A DNA stretch of 64,000 nucleotides from Alphaproteobacteria bacterium (GTDB lineage: Bacteria > Pseudomonadota > Alphaproteobacteria > Thalassobaculales > Thalassobaculaceae): positions 1 through 64,000 of the forward strand of contig JANSYS010000003.1 of assembly GCA_024742275.1 (NCBI GenBank). Reading direction: 5' to 3'. Position numbers and translations under genes: made by a program. Position 1 is the first letter of the stretch; each line of letters opens with the position of its first letter. The notes beneath the pieces are model-generated. The model had not been told where the DNA came from and did no database searches. It worked only from the letters and a program-made list of their open reading frames with translations. This document shows positions 25,957-34,937 of this stretch, one piece after another.

Positions 25957-26532
25957 ATGACCGCCAAGACCTTCGGCAGGGACCCGCACCCTCCGTCGCG
26001 ACGCCGTCCGGACGGCCTCTCGAAACGAGAACTGATCGACCGGATCATCCGAGTCGATCATGCCGGGGAGTTCGGCGCACAGCGCATATACGAAGGCCAA
26101 CTCGCCGTCCTCGGACGCAAACCGTGCGGGAAGACCATTCGCCACATGAAGCAGCAGGAGGAAAGGCACCTCGCCGCCTTCGAGACGCTGATGGTGGAGC
26201 GTCGGGCCCGGCCGACCCTGTTGCATCCTCTGTGGAACGTTGCCGGCTTCGCGCTGGGTGCGGGTACCGCGCTGCTGGGAGAGCGGGCGGCCATGGCCTG
26301 CACGATCGCGGTCGAGGAGGTGATCGACGACCACTACCGCCGCCAGCACGAAGCCCTCGGCGACGACGAGGCCGCGTTGAAAGAAACGATCGAGACCTTC
26401 CGCGCAGAGGAAGCGGAGCACGCCGATATCGGTCGAGCCCACGGCGGCGAAGACACGGTCGGCTATCCGGTGATGCGGGCGGCCATCGCCGCCGGTTCCC
26501 GCCTGGCAATCTGGCTGAGCGAGCGGATCTGA
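25957..26532 (+). CDS. Demethoxyubiquinone hydroxylase (COQ7 family)
   Basis: A 191-residue di-iron enzyme that hydroxylates 2-octaprenyl-3-methyl-6-methoxy-1,4-benzoquinol in ubiquinone synthesis. Iron-binding motifs of the ferritin-like fold are all visible: DHAGEFGAQRIYEGQ, KQQEERHLAAFE, EEVIDDHYRRQ and EEAEHADIG. It sits directly after dsbB, whose protein uses ubiquinone, in one rightward operon. Alphaproteobacteria usually use COQ7 or UbiF/UbiL at this step, so the assignment fits. Confidence 0.93.
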   Translation: MTAKTFGRDPHPPSRRRPDGLSKRELIDRIIRVDHAGEFGAQRIYEGQLAVLGRKPCGKTIRHMKQQEERHLAAFETLMVERRARPTLLHPLWNVAGFALGAGTALLGERAAMACTIAVEEVIDDHYRRQHEALGDDEAALKETIETFRAEEAEHADIGRAHGGEDTVGYPVMRAAIAAGSRLAIWLSERI

Positions 26533-26645
26533 CCGACGCCGGATCGTTCCATTCCCATGCGACGAGTGGCGCGGCGTGCTAGAAGGCGGCGATACGCACC
26601 CCACGTCCTGACCGACGAGCCCGCCCGAGCGCCAACCGTGATCCC

Positions 26646-27350
26646 ATGCTGAAATCCATCCTCCGGAGCAAAACGGGCACCGCGTTCGTGACGGGGGTGC
26701 TGCGAATCTATATCCGGCTGCTGCTCGCGACGATCCGGATCGAGCGCCGAATTGATCCCGCGGTCGCCGAGCTCATCGACGGCGGCAGGCCGTTTGTGAT
26801 CGTGTTCTGGCACAACCGGCTCGGCCTGATCGCGGGCGCCTGGCCGGAGGGCAAGGGCATCGCCATGGTACATTCCCCCCATGGCGACGGCCGTATGCTC
26901 GGGAATGCGCTGTCGCACGTCGTCACGCGGCCGATCGAGGGCTCGACCAGACGCAATCCCACGGGTGCGATGCGCGGTATGCTGAAAGCGATCAAGGACG
27001 GGCTTCCCGTTGCGATCACGCCCGACGGCCCCCGCGGCCCGCGCATGCGCTGCCAACCGGGCGCCATCGAGGCCGCCCGGCGCACGGGCGTACCAATCGT
27101 ACCCGCCACCTGCAGTTTCCGGCCCCGTATCGTGACCCGGTCATGGGACCGCTTCCTGGTGCCGCTACCCTTCACCCGCGGCATTGGGAAAATCGGCGCG
27201 CCGATCGATCTGAGCGATGTCTCTGAGGACCGCGAAGGCGCCCGGCGGCGGGTCGAGGACGCGCTGACGGCGCTGACCGACTCGGCCGACCGGGAACTCG
27301 GCCTGGAACCGATTCCGCCGGCGCCGGAAAGGACGGGCACCGGACCATGA
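26646..27350 (+). CDS. Lysophospholipid acyltransferase family protein (DUF374)
   Basis: A 234-residue acyltransferase-like protein of the DUF374 type often found next to waaA in Alphaproteobacteria. Motifs include FWHNRLGLIAGAWP, HSPHGDGRMLGNAL and ITPDGPRGPRM, with an N-terminal hydrophobic stretch for membrane association. It overlaps the waaA start (ATGA), so the run acyltransferase-waaA-lpxK is one lipid A/LPS operon. It could be an acyltransferase for lipid A, but no activity is proven for the subfamily. Confidence 0.8.
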   Translation: MLKSILRSKTGTAFVTGVLRIYIRLLLATIRIERRIDPAVAELIDGGRPFVIVFWHNRLGLIAGAWPEGKGIAMVHSPHGDGRMLGNALSHVVTRPIEGSTRRNPTGAMRGMLKAIKDGLPVAITPDGPRGPRMRCQPGAIEAARRTGVPIVPATCSFRPRIVTRSWDRFLVPLPFTRGIGKIGAPIDLSDVSEDREGARRRVEDALTALTDSADRELGLEPIPPAPERTGTGP

Positions 27351-28618
27351 TACTACCGCTCTACAAACGACTGGCCACGGCCCTGGGTCCGGTGATCGAC
27401 GTCTACCTCGCGCGCCGGGTGGCCCGTGGCAAGGAAGATCCCGCACGACTCGACGAGCGACGGGGCATCGCCGATCGGCCGCGTCCGGACGGAGCGCTGG
27501 TCTGGCTGCATGCCGCCAGCGTTGGCGAGGCGGTCGGGCTGTTGACCCTGATCCGCGCCTTGCGCGACGTCCGCCCCGACCTCGCGCTCTTGCTCACCAC
27601 CGGCACCGTGACATCGGCTGAGGCGATGGCCAGACGCCTGCCCGAAGGGGTGATCCACCAGTTCGTTCCGGCCGACCGCCCGGTCTGGGTGCGCCGGTTC
27701 CTGGATCACTGGAGACCGGATCTCGGCATCTGGATGGAGTCGGACCTCTGGCCGAGCCTGGTCACCGAAGCGGACGCGCGCAGGCTCCCGATGGCGATCG
27801 TCGACGCGCGTCTCTCCTTCAGCGCGTTCCAGCGCTGGCGGCGCATGGGACCGCTCGCCCGGCCGCTCTTCTCCGCGTTCGATCTCGTGCTGGCGGCGAG
27901 CGAGGATCAGGCCCGTCGGTTCGCCGCTCTCGGCTGCCCAGATGTGCGCTATGCCGGCAACCTCAAAGCGGCCGGCGATCCGCCGCCGCTCGACACGGCG
28001 GCGGCAGAGGCGCTCCGAGCCGCCATCGCTGGTCGGCCCGTCTGGCTCGCGGCGAACACCCATCCGGGCGAGGACGCGGCCGTTCTTGACGCCCATGCCC
28101 GATTGACCCTGGCGCGACCGGATTTGCTCACCGTCATCGTCCCGCGCCACGCCACACGCGGCGATGAGATCGCGGCCTTGGCGCGCGCCCGCGACCTGCC
28201 CGTGGCCCGCCGTTCAGCCGGCGAGGCCGTGACGCCGCGGACGGCGATCTATCTTGGCGACACGATGGGCGAGATGGCGGCGTTCTATTCCGCGATCCCC
28301 ATCACGTTTCTCGCCGGATCGTTCGTACCGGTCGGCGGACACAATCCGATTGAGCCGGCCCATTGCGGCACCGCGCTTCTTCTGGGTCCGCTGATGCCGA
28401 ACAACCGCGATGCCGCCGCCATGCTGATCGGCGCCGGCGGCGCCCGACCGGTCGCGGATGCCGATAGACTGGCTGACGCGGTCCTGGCGCTGCTGTCCGC
28501 ACCGCAGGAGGCAGCGACGATGGCGGAGCAGGCCAAGGCGGTCGCAAAGGACGGACGGGCAGGTCTCGCCCGCATTCTCGACGCCCTGACACCGCTGCTT
28601 CCCGGGGAACCCGGTTGA
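27347..28618 (+). CDS. waaA: 3-deoxy-D-manno-octulosonic acid (Kdo) transferase
   Basis: A 423-residue GT30 glycosyltransferase that attaches Kdo to the lipid A precursor at the inner membrane. The N-terminal domain has the catalytic-glutamate motif LHAASVGEAVGL. The C-terminal GT-B domain includes PVWLAANTHPGED and FLAGSFVPVGGHNPIEPA. Start and stop overlap the neighbours by 4 bases each side, implying tight translational coupling with the acyltransferase and lpxK genes. Confidence 0.94.
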   Translation: MILPLYKRLATALGPVIDVYLARRVARGKEDPARLDERRGIADRPRPDGALVWLHAASVGEAVGLLTLIRALRDVRPDLALLLTTGTVTSAEAMARRLPEGVIHQFVPADRPVWVRRFLDHWRPDLGIWMESDLWPSLVTEADARRLPMAIVDARLSFSAFQRWRRMGPLARPLFSAFDLVLAASEDQARRFAALGCPDVRYAGNLKAAGDPPPLDTAAAEALRAAIAGRPVWLAANTHPGEDAAVLDAHARLTLARPDLLTVIVPRHATRGDEIAALARARDLPVARRSAGEAVTPRTAIYLGDTMGEMAAFYSAIPITFLAGSFVPVGGHNPIEPAHCGTALLLGPLMPNNRDAAAMLIGAGGARPVADADRLADAVLALLSAPQEAATMAEQAKAVAKDGRAGLARILDALTPLLPGEPG

Positions 28619-29598
28619 GAGCCCCCGGCTTCTGGCAGACCGGCGGTTGGCGGGCGGCAGCGCTGACGCCCGTCAGCTGGCTGTGGCGACTGGGCGCCGG
28701 TCTTCGCCGGTCGGCGGCTTCGCCCTACGTCCCAAGAGTTCCACTGATCTGCATCGGCAACGTGACGGCGGGGGGCGCCGGGAAGACACCGACGGTTCTG
28801 GCGGTCGCGACGGAACTGATCGCACGGGGAGTCCGGGTCGGCCTGCTCTCGCGAGGCCATGGCGGCCGCCTCATGGGTCCCGTGGTCGTGGACCGGGCGA
28901 TCCACTCGGCCGCCGATGTCGGCGACGAACCGCTCCTGCTCGCCGCCCTCGCCCCTACGGTGATCGCCCGGGACAGGGCCGCCGGCGCACGCCTGCTGGA
29001 AGAGCTCGGCGCAGAGGCCATCGTCATGGATGACGGACTGCAGAACCCGTCTCTCGTCCCGACGCTCGGTCTTCTCGTCATCGACGGAGGCGCCGGCCTC
29101 GGCAACGGCCGCCTGATCCCCGCCGGCCCTTTGCGCGAGCCCCTGGATAGCGCGCTCGAGAAAGCCGCCGCCGTCGTCGTGGTCGGTGCGGACCGGGCCG
29201 GCGTCGCCGCAAAGATCGGCGGCAGACGGCCTATTCTGTCCGGTCTGCTCGAGCCCGCACCGGCAGCCTTGGCTCTTCAGGGCCGACGGGTTCTGGGCTT
29301 CGCCGGAATCGGCTGGCCGGAGAAAGTGCGCGGGACCCTGGTCGATCTTGGCGCCGAGGTGGTCGGCTTCGAGGCTTTCGACGACCATCACCCCTACACG
29401 CCGGACGAGATCATGGCGCTGATCGAGCGCGCGGCGTCAGCCGATGCCGTCCCGGTCACGACGGCGAAGGACGCGGCGCGCCTGCCGCCGGACGCACGGG
29501 CGATGGTGACGGTTCTCGATGTAACCCTCACCTGGCGCGACCCGGCGGCGCTGACCGGTCTGCTCGATCAGTTCGTGGGCATCGGCGGAACGACGTAG
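28615..29598 (+). CDS. lpxK: Tetraacyldisaccharide 4'-kinase
   Basis: A 327-residue membrane-associated kinase that phosphorylates the lipid A disaccharide at the 4' position. It shows the P-loop GGAGKTPTVLA (Walker A), LLSRGHGG, GDEPLLLA and VMDDGLQN. The start is a TTG overlapping the waaA stop (TTGA); no better start is available in this reading. Its last 31 bases overlap, tail to tail, the M23 peptidase gene on the other strand. Confidence 0.93.
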   Translation: MRAPGFWQTGGWRAAALTPVSWLWRLGAGLRRSAASPYVPRVPLICIGNVTAGGAGKTPTVLAVATELIARGVRVGLLSRGHGGRLMGPVVVDRAIHSAADVGDEPLLLAALAPTVIARDRAAGARLLEELGAEAIVMDDGLQNPSLVPTLGLLVIDGGAGLGNGRLIPAGPLREPLDSALEKAAAVVVVGADRAGVAAKIGGRRPILSGLLEPAPAALALQGRRVLGFAGIGWPEKVRGTLVDLGAEVVGFEAFDDHHPYTPDEIMALIERAASADAVPVTTAKDAARLPPDARAMVTVLDVTLTWRDPAALTGLLDQFVGIGGTT

Positions 29599-30383
29599 GC
29601 TGGGTCCAATCGCCGGTCGCGCCAGTTCATCCGCCAGTCGAGATGCGGCCCGGTCGCCCGACCGGTCGCCCCGATCGTTCCGATCACATCGCCCTGACGC
29701 ACTTGCTGGCCGACCGCCACCGCGACACTGTCCAGATGGATGAAGGTGCTGGACAGACTGTGGCCATGGTCGAGGATCAGTGTGCCGCCCGTATAGTAAT
29801 GATCGGTGGCGGCCAGCGTGACCACGCCGTCGGCGGGTGCGACTACCGGTGTTCCGGTCGGTGCGGCGATGTCGATGCCGTAGTGAGGCTGTCGCGGTTT
29901 GCCGTTGAGAATCCGCTGACTCCCATAGACTCCCGAGATCCGGCCGGTCGCCGGCCAAACGAAGCCGGAACGGAAGTCGGATTCCGGGCGGTCCGCCGAC
30001 CGCGCCGCCTTGACCTCGGCGATGTCCTTGAGGATCCGGTCCATCACCTCCTGCGGCGGCGAGACCATGTTCTCGGGCAGCCCGTCGATGCGCTGAACGT
30101 CGAACTCCCGGCTGTCGACCGTGAGTTCCCGACGCTCCACCGCGCCGTCCGGGCGGGTGATGACCAGGGTCGCGGTCGCCGGCGCGTCCCGATGGAAACC
30201 GAAAACGAACGCGCCGTCGTCGTCCACCCGGACGGTCAGGTCGTCCAGAACCAGCGTCGTTCCGGGTTCGGTCTGCCCAAATACGATTCCGCCTTGGGTC
30301 AAGGCCCCGCTCAAGGTGGTCTCGGCCAGCGCCGCGGTGGAGACGAGGACGAGACAAACGACGGCAAGAAGGCGTTCGACCAT
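29568..30383 (-). CDS. M23 family metallopeptidase, secreted
   Basis: A 271-residue periplasmic peptidase with a clear signal peptide (cleavage near AALAET, about residue 20). The C-terminal LytM domain keeps the zinc residues HYGIDIA (H, D), a FIHLDS histidine and GPHLDWRMNW. The motif HLDW replaces the usual HLHxE, so the second histidine of the HxH pair is changed to Asp. Activity is therefore uncertain, although such HxD-type variants are common in this subfamily. The start codon overlaps the xseA stop (TGATG), so it is cotranscribed with xseA. Confidence 0.87.
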   Translation of the reverse strand: MVERLLAVVCLVLVSTAALAETTLSGALTQGGIVFGQTEPGTTLVLDDLTVRVDDDGAFVFGFHRDAPATATLVITRPDGAVERRELTVDSREFDVQRIDGLPENMVSPPQEVMDRILKDIAEVKAARSADRPESDFRSGFVWPATGRISGVYGSQRILNGKPRQPHYGIDIAAPTGTPVVAPADGVVTLAATDHYYTGGTLILDHGHSLSSTFIHLDSVAVAVGQQVRQGDVIGTIGATGRATGPHLDWRMNWRDRRLDPAYVVPPMPTN

Positions 30384-31909
30384 CAGAACAGCGACTCCTG
30401 GGTTGGCGGTTCGTCTGCCGGTGCGGCCGGAGCCTTGGGGCGGGGTTTCGACCGGTTCCCGCCGGAGGACAGGCCACCGCTGCCGGACGGAACAGCCGTG
30501 CCGATCACCGCCGGCGCCTCGCCGTCGCGGAACCGCAGGGTAACGGCCTGACCCTCGCGCGTCTCGCCGGCGGACTTCACCGGCGCTCCGCTTTCATCGC
30601 GGACCAGCGCGAAGCCGCGCTCGAGCACGCGCTCGAAGGAGTTGGCGTCCAGCAGCTTGCCGATCCCGGTGAGCCTGTCGTCTTCCGCCTTCAACCGTCG
30701 TGCATAGGCGGATCCGGCGCGCCGCAGCAGGCGTTCCAGATCCCGACCGCCATCGCCGATGGATCGCTCGATCGGCGAGATGCGAAGCCCGCGCGCCACG
30801 GTGTCGAATCGGCCCCGCGTCCGTGCCAGGATCTCGGCCGGAGAGGGGATCGGCCGGTCGACGGCATATCTCAAACGGTCGAGCAGCGCGCCGATCCGGC
30901 TCTGGGCGCTGCCACTTGCGTAGTCCAGACGCTGCTGCGCCTGCTCGATACGGGCCGCCGGATCGCCCAGCCCGCGCGCCAGACCGGCAACCACGGTGCG
31001 TCCCTCGTTCAGCCGGCGGCTAATCGCTCCGGTCAACCGAGCGGTGTCCTCCGCCAACCGGGCGATCAGGTCGCTGCGCACCGGCACCGCCATCTCGGCG
31101 GCCGCGGTCGGGGTCGGCGCACGCCGATCGCTGGCGAAATCGATCAGGGTGGTATCGGTCTCGTGACCAACGGCGGAGATCAGCGGGATATCCGACGCGG
31201 CAGCGGCGCGCACCACCTCCTCCTCGTTGAAGGCCCAGAGATCCTCCAGGCTACCCCCACCCCGGGCAACGATGAGCAGGTCGGGGCGCGGCATCGGCCC
31301 GCCTTCGAACGGGATCGCGTTGAAACCCTCGATGGCGCGGGCGATCTGCGACTTCGCCATCTCGCCCTGAACCAGCACCGGCCAGACGATGACATGCACC
31401 GGAAACCGATCGGAGAGCCGGTGGAGAATGTCGCGAATCACGGCCCCGGTCGGCGATGTGACGACACCGATAACCGACGGTAGGAAAGGAATGGAGCGCT
31501 TTCGTTCGGCATCGAACAGACCTTCGGCGGCGAGTCGCTTGCGCCGATCCTCCAGCAGCTTGAGAAGCGCCCCCTCGCCCGCCAGTTCCATCTGCTCGAT
31601 GACCATCTGGTACTTCGAGCGGCCGGGATAGGTGGTCAGCTTGCCGGTGGCGATGACCTCCATGCCTTCTTCCGGCTGGATCGACAGCCGCTGCGCCGCT
31701 CCGCGCCAGCACACGGCGTCCAGCACGGCACTGTCGTCCTTGAGGGTCAGGTAGACGTGACCGGATCCGGCCCGGGTCGGCCGCGAAATCTCGCCCCGGA
31801 CCCGCACCCGGTCGAAATTGGATTCGACGGTCCGTTTCACCGCCTGGCTGATCTCCCCGACGGAGAACTCCGGCAGGTTCCCCGGATGCCCTGCGGCCAA
31901 CTCTTCCAT
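30383..31909 (-). CDS. xseA: Exodeoxyribonuclease VII large subunit
   Basis: A 508-residue nuclease subunit that, with XseB, degrades single-stranded DNA from both ends. It has the N-terminal OB-fold (SEFSVGEISQAVKR-like start, RVRGEISRPTRAGSGHVY) and the catalytic core with VVTSPTGAVIRDI, ARGGGSLEDLWAFN and SAVGHETDTTLID. The C-terminus has an extra proline/lysine-rich tail of about 50 residues. xseB is not in the window. It reads away from the methyltransferase gene. Confidence 0.95.
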   Translation of the reverse strand: MEELAAGHPGNLPEFSVGEISQAVKRTVESNFDRVRVRGEISRPTRAGSGHVYLTLKDDSAVLDAVCWRGAAQRLSIQPEEGMEVIATGKLTTYPGRSKYQMVIEQMELAGEGALLKLLEDRRKRLAAEGLFDAERKRSIPFLPSVIGVVTSPTGAVIRDILHRLSDRFPVHVIVWPVLVQGEMAKSQIARAIEGFNAIPFEGGPMPRPDLLIVARGGGSLEDLWAFNEEEVVRAAAASDIPLISAVGHETDTTLIDFASDRRAPTPTAAAEMAVPVRSDLIARLAEDTARLTGAISRRLNEGRTVVAGLARGLGDPAARIEQAQQRLDYASGSAQSRIGALLDRLRYAVDRPIPSPAEILARTRGRFDTVARGLRISPIERSIGDGGRDLERLLRRAGSAYARRLKAEDDRLTGIGKLLDANSFERVLERGFALVRDESGAPVKSAGETREGQAVTLRFRDGEAPAVIGTAVPSGSGGLSSGGNRSKPRPKAPAAPADEPPTQESLF

Positions 31910-32005
31910 GAATCCCCTTAGCAGCTTCTGCGAACACCCGAAGGGAGATCACGACAGAATTGATTTTTCTACCGCCAAAACAACCGACGCGAGGAGTTGC
32001 GCGAC

Positions 32006-33025
32006 ATGGCAGAAAACCCGAACGGCATAGTAATCAAGCACATCCTCAATGGCGACTTTCTCGCTGCGAGCGAGGTGGTCGCGGCGCACGGTCTGCCAGG
32101 CCAGACGGAACTGATTCGGACCGCGGAATTCCTTTCGGTGACCTCATGGCTGGCGGCCAATTCCGAGGCAATGGCGGTGCGCCGTGAGGCCCAGGCCGTT
32201 CTCCAGGCGGTCGCCGGCGTATCCTCGCGATGGGTGGAGAACGCGGTCCCACGACCTCCGGTAGCCTCGCAGATTCCCCGCAGCAAAGTCGAGTTCGACC
32301 GCCTCATGGTCCAGGCGCTCGGCGACAGAGGCTACTACCACCCGATTCGGCTGCCCACCGTTGACGCTCCGATTCGTCCGAATCGGGCCAACGTGCGTTC
32401 GACCAGCGTTGCCTACCATACCGCTGAGTGGACTTTGGTCCGCCGGCTCCTGGAGCGCGCCTGCGGCGGATCGCTGGCGGACAAGGTCGTCGTTGATCTC
32501 GGATGCGCGGACGGTTTCTTCAGCCTGAGTTTGGCGCAGGCGGGCGCTCGAGTGATCGCTATCGACATCGCGGTGACGATGATCCTGCGGACGGCAACTT
32601 TTGCGGCGCTGAACGGCCTGCACCGACAGGTGCAGGCCCGCCTGGGTCCGACGACCGAACTCCGGGCCATGGTCGACCGCATCGGGGCCGAGACGCCCGA
32701 TTTCGCGCCGATCGACACGATTTGCGCCCTCGGCCTGATCTATCATTTCGACGACCTGACGACGAACCTGACGGCGATGGCCGAGTTCCGCGTGCCGATC
32801 CTGTTCGAGTTCCACGCCGCTCTGGAGCCTGAAGAAGACAGCTTCGATCCCGCGCTCCACCGCAATCCTCAGCCGGTCTCGGCGGCATGGCTAACCGATT
32901 GGCTGCGGGATCGGAGGTTCGAGGTGATGCGGGAGCCCGCCTGGAACGGCACCGCGGCAAACTTGGGATCCGACGGCAAGGCCCCGCGCCAGGAGATGCT
33001 CCTGGCCCTTCCTCTCTCGCGATAG
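32006..33025 (+). CDS. Class I SAM-dependent methyltransferase (CmoB/DUF1698-like)
   Basis: A 339-residue protein with a classic SAM-binding motif VVDLGCADGFFSLSLAQ (about residue 161 on) and AIDIA as the acidic strand-2 end. The layout, with a 150-residue N-terminal extension and the AYHTAEWTLVRRLLER lead-in, recalls the CmoB/DUF1698 family. The match is loose, however, and tRNA modification is not established. It may act on a small molecule or RNA base. It lies alone between xseA and purD. Confidence 0.7.
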   Translation: MAENPNGIVIKHILNGDFLAASEVVAAHGLPGQTELIRTAEFLSVTSWLAANSEAMAVRREAQAVLQAVAGVSSRWVENAVPRPPVASQIPRSKVEFDRLMVQALGDRGYYHPIRLPTVDAPIRPNRANVRSTSVAYHTAEWTLVRRLLERACGGSLADKVVVDLGCADGFFSLSLAQAGARVIAIDIAVTMILRTATFAALNGLHRQVQARLGPTTELRAMVDRIGAETPDFAPIDTICALGLIYHFDDLTTNLTAMAEFRVPILFEFHAALEPEEDSFDPALHRNPQPVSAAWLTDWLRDRRFEVMREPAWNGTAANLGSDGKAPRQEMLLALPLSR

Positions 33026-33172
33026 CAACGGTCTGAGCGGGTAGGATGGCGAGACACCTGCGCCGCAAGACGGGAGAGTGGCAAGACGGTGAGCGGCGCA
33101 GTATGGTCCGCGCCGACCGCCGACCGGGCTCCGGCGCGGTATCTCGACGGATCGGAACTGGAGAGCTTCGAT

Positions 33173-34444
33173 ATGCGCATTCTGGTCGTGGGCTCCGGTG
33201 GGCGTGAACATGCGCTGTGCTGGGCCATCGCCGCCTCGCCCCTGGTCACGGAGTTGTTCTGCGCGCCCGGCAACGCCGGGATCGCCCGGGAAGCGACCTG
33301 CGTGCCGGTCTCCGCCGACGATCAAGAGGGGATCCTGGCTCTCTGCCGGGACCGCGCGATCGACTTCGTCGTGGTCGGTCCGGAAGCTCCGCTCGTGGCC
33401 GGGCTTGTGGATCGGTTGAACGGCGCCGGCATAAAGGCGTTCGGCCCAACGGCGGCGGCAGCCGTGCTTGAAGGCTCGAAGGCCTACACCAAGGATTTCT
33501 GCGCCCGCCATAGCATTCCGACCGCCGCCTACGGACGCTTCACCGACGCGGAAGCGGCCAAGACCTATATCCGCACGCAGGGCGCCCCCATTGTGGTGAA
33601 GGCGGACGGACTGGCCGCCGGCAAGGGCGTCATCATGGCCGAAACGGTGGAGCAGGCGCTCGACGCCGTCGACGCGATCATGGCCGATCGGGCCTTCGGC
33701 GAGGCCGGAGCCGAGGTGGTTGTGGAGGAGTGGATGATCGGCGAGGAAGCCAGCTTCTTCGCGCTCACCGACGGCGAGGCGATCCTGCCTTTGGCGGGCG
33801 CCCAGGATCATAAGCGGGTCGGCGATGGGGATACCGGGCCGAATACCGGCGGCATGGGCGCCTATTCGCCCGCTCCCGTGGTCGACGACGCCATGTCGAA
33901 GCGGATTCTGGACGAGATCATCGCCCCGACGGTCGCGGGCATGGCTGCCGAGGGACGGACATTCCGCGGCGTGCTGTTCGCCGGGCTGATGATCACAGAG
34001 ACCGGGCCGAAGCTGATCGAATACAACGTCCGCTTCGGAGATCCCGAATGCCAGGCGCTGATGCTGCGAGTGAAGGGCGACTTCCTGTCTGCCCTGATCG
34101 CCACCGCCGACGGACAGATCGGCCATTTCCAGCTGCGCTGGCACGACGAGACCGCGCTCTGCGTCGTCATGGCGGCGAACGGATATCCCGGCACCTACGA
34201 AAAGAACACCGTCGTCGCCGGTGTCGACTCGGTCGAAACTGACGACGTGGTGGTCTTCCACGCAGGGACGGCTCGCGGCACGGACGGCGACCTTCTGGCC
34301 ACGGGCGGGCGGGTGCTCGGCGTCACCGCCGTCGGCAAGGACGCCGAGGAGGCGCGTCGGCGGGCCTACGCCGCGGTGGACGCAATCGACTGGCCCGGCG
34401 GCTTTTGCCGACGCGACATCGGGGCGCGCGCCATCGGGCGATAG
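33173..34444 (+). CDS. purD: Phosphoribosylamine--glycine ligase
   Basis: A 423-residue ATP-grasp enzyme for the second step of purine synthesis. The N-terminal [15 protein letters not shown], the ATP-grasp region [18 protein letters not shown] and [23 protein letters not shown], and the metal-binding [12 protein letters not shown] are all present. The ATG at 33173 is the family's usual start and follows GGAGA. An in-frame upstream extension of 28 codons is not credible. Placement opposite xseA is common in Alphaproteobacteria. Confidence 0.96.
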   Translation: MRILVVGSGGREHALCWAIAASPLVTELFCAPGNAGIAREATCVPVSADDQEGILALCRDRAIDFVVVGPEAPLVAGLVDRLNGAGIKAFGPTAAAAVLEGSKAYTKDFCARHSIPTAAYGRFTDAEAAKTYIRTQGAPIVVKADGLAAGKGVIMAETVEQALDAVDAIMADRAFGEAGAEVVVEEWMIGEEASFFALTDGEAILPLAGAQDHKRVGDGDTGPNTGGMGAYSPAPVVDDAMSKRILDEIIAPTVAGMAAEGRTFRGVLFAGLMITETGPKLIEYNVRFGDPECQALMLRVKGDFLSALIATADGQIGHFQLRWHDETALCVVMAANGYPGTYEKNTVVAGVDSVETDDVVVFHAGTARGTDGDLLATGGRVLGVTAVGKDAEEARRRAYAAVDAIDWPGGFCRRDIGARAIGR

Positions 34445-34461
34445 CTGGCACATCCGCCCTT

Positions 34462-34866
34462 CTAGACGTCGCGCTTCGGCAAAACCTCCTTCTTGAGGGC
34501 TCCCCAATCCCAGCCCACCACCCGCGATCGGTGTAGACCCTCGGGAAGATTGGTGTGCGCCGTAGAGCCCGCGACCAGAACGCCGATCAAGTTCAGGTTC
34601 GCCCGTTTGGCGAACTTGATTTCCTCGTTAACGTTACGGCTGACGCCGGACATGGGGGTGACCAAAACCAGGGCGACCTTGGCCGAGCGCATGCGCTCCG
34701 TGACCACGACTTCCTTGTGTTTGGGATCTAAATCTTCACGTTTTGATGCACCGGTTATCACAATTGGCCATTTCTGTTCGGCCATCTCGTGGAGAAACCT
34801 GCGGGCCGTCAGCCGTTCCCGCTCCAAATCGAAAATTACGTGTATGCCTGTCGGAACATCTGCCAT
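34462..34866 (-). CDS. TIR-like domain protein (MTH538/ThsB-type), orphan
   Basis: A 134-residue single-domain protein. The pattern GIHVIFDLERER at the start, TERMRSAKVALVLVTPMSG in the middle, then SRNVNEEIKFAKRANLNLIG and GVLVAG matches the TIR-like fold of the MTH538/DUF1863 family. That family includes ThsB, the sensor of Thoeris anti-phage defence. The NEEIKFA glutamate occupies the place of the catalytic or signalling residue in TIR domains. No ThsA, NADase or SIR2 partner is nearby. It is divergent from the EAL-CBS-GGDEF gene across an AT-rich gap of about 71 bases and looks less GC-rich than its neighbours. Function unknown; it may be defence-related or a nucleoside-modifying enzyme. 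Confidence 0.65.
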   Translation of the reverse strand: MADVPTGIHVIFDLERERLTARRFLHEMAEQKWPIVITGASKREDLDPKHKEVVVTERMRSAKVALVLVTPMSGVSRNVNEEIKFAKRANLNLIGVLVAGSTAHTNLPEGLHRSRVVGWDWGALKKEVLPKRDV

Positions 34867-34937
34867 GTTAAAGTACAACTTTTCCGTAAATTATTGATAA
34901 CTCAACTATGGCCGTTAAGGTTTGATTAGGCTTTTCT
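34867..34937. promoter_or_regulatory. AT-rich divergent promoter region
   Basis: These 71 bases are conspicuously A/T-rich for this genome (for example TTTTCCGTAAATTATTGATA) and separate the starts of the TIR-like and EAL-CBS-GGDEF genes. Both promoters must lie here or within the ends of the genes. I do not see a consensus pair good enough to place exact boxes. Confidence 0.4.

Noticed and set aside
34462-34866. Complete Thoeris defence system
   Set aside because: Only a ThsB-like fold is present. There is no ThsA or other NAD-consuming effector next to it.
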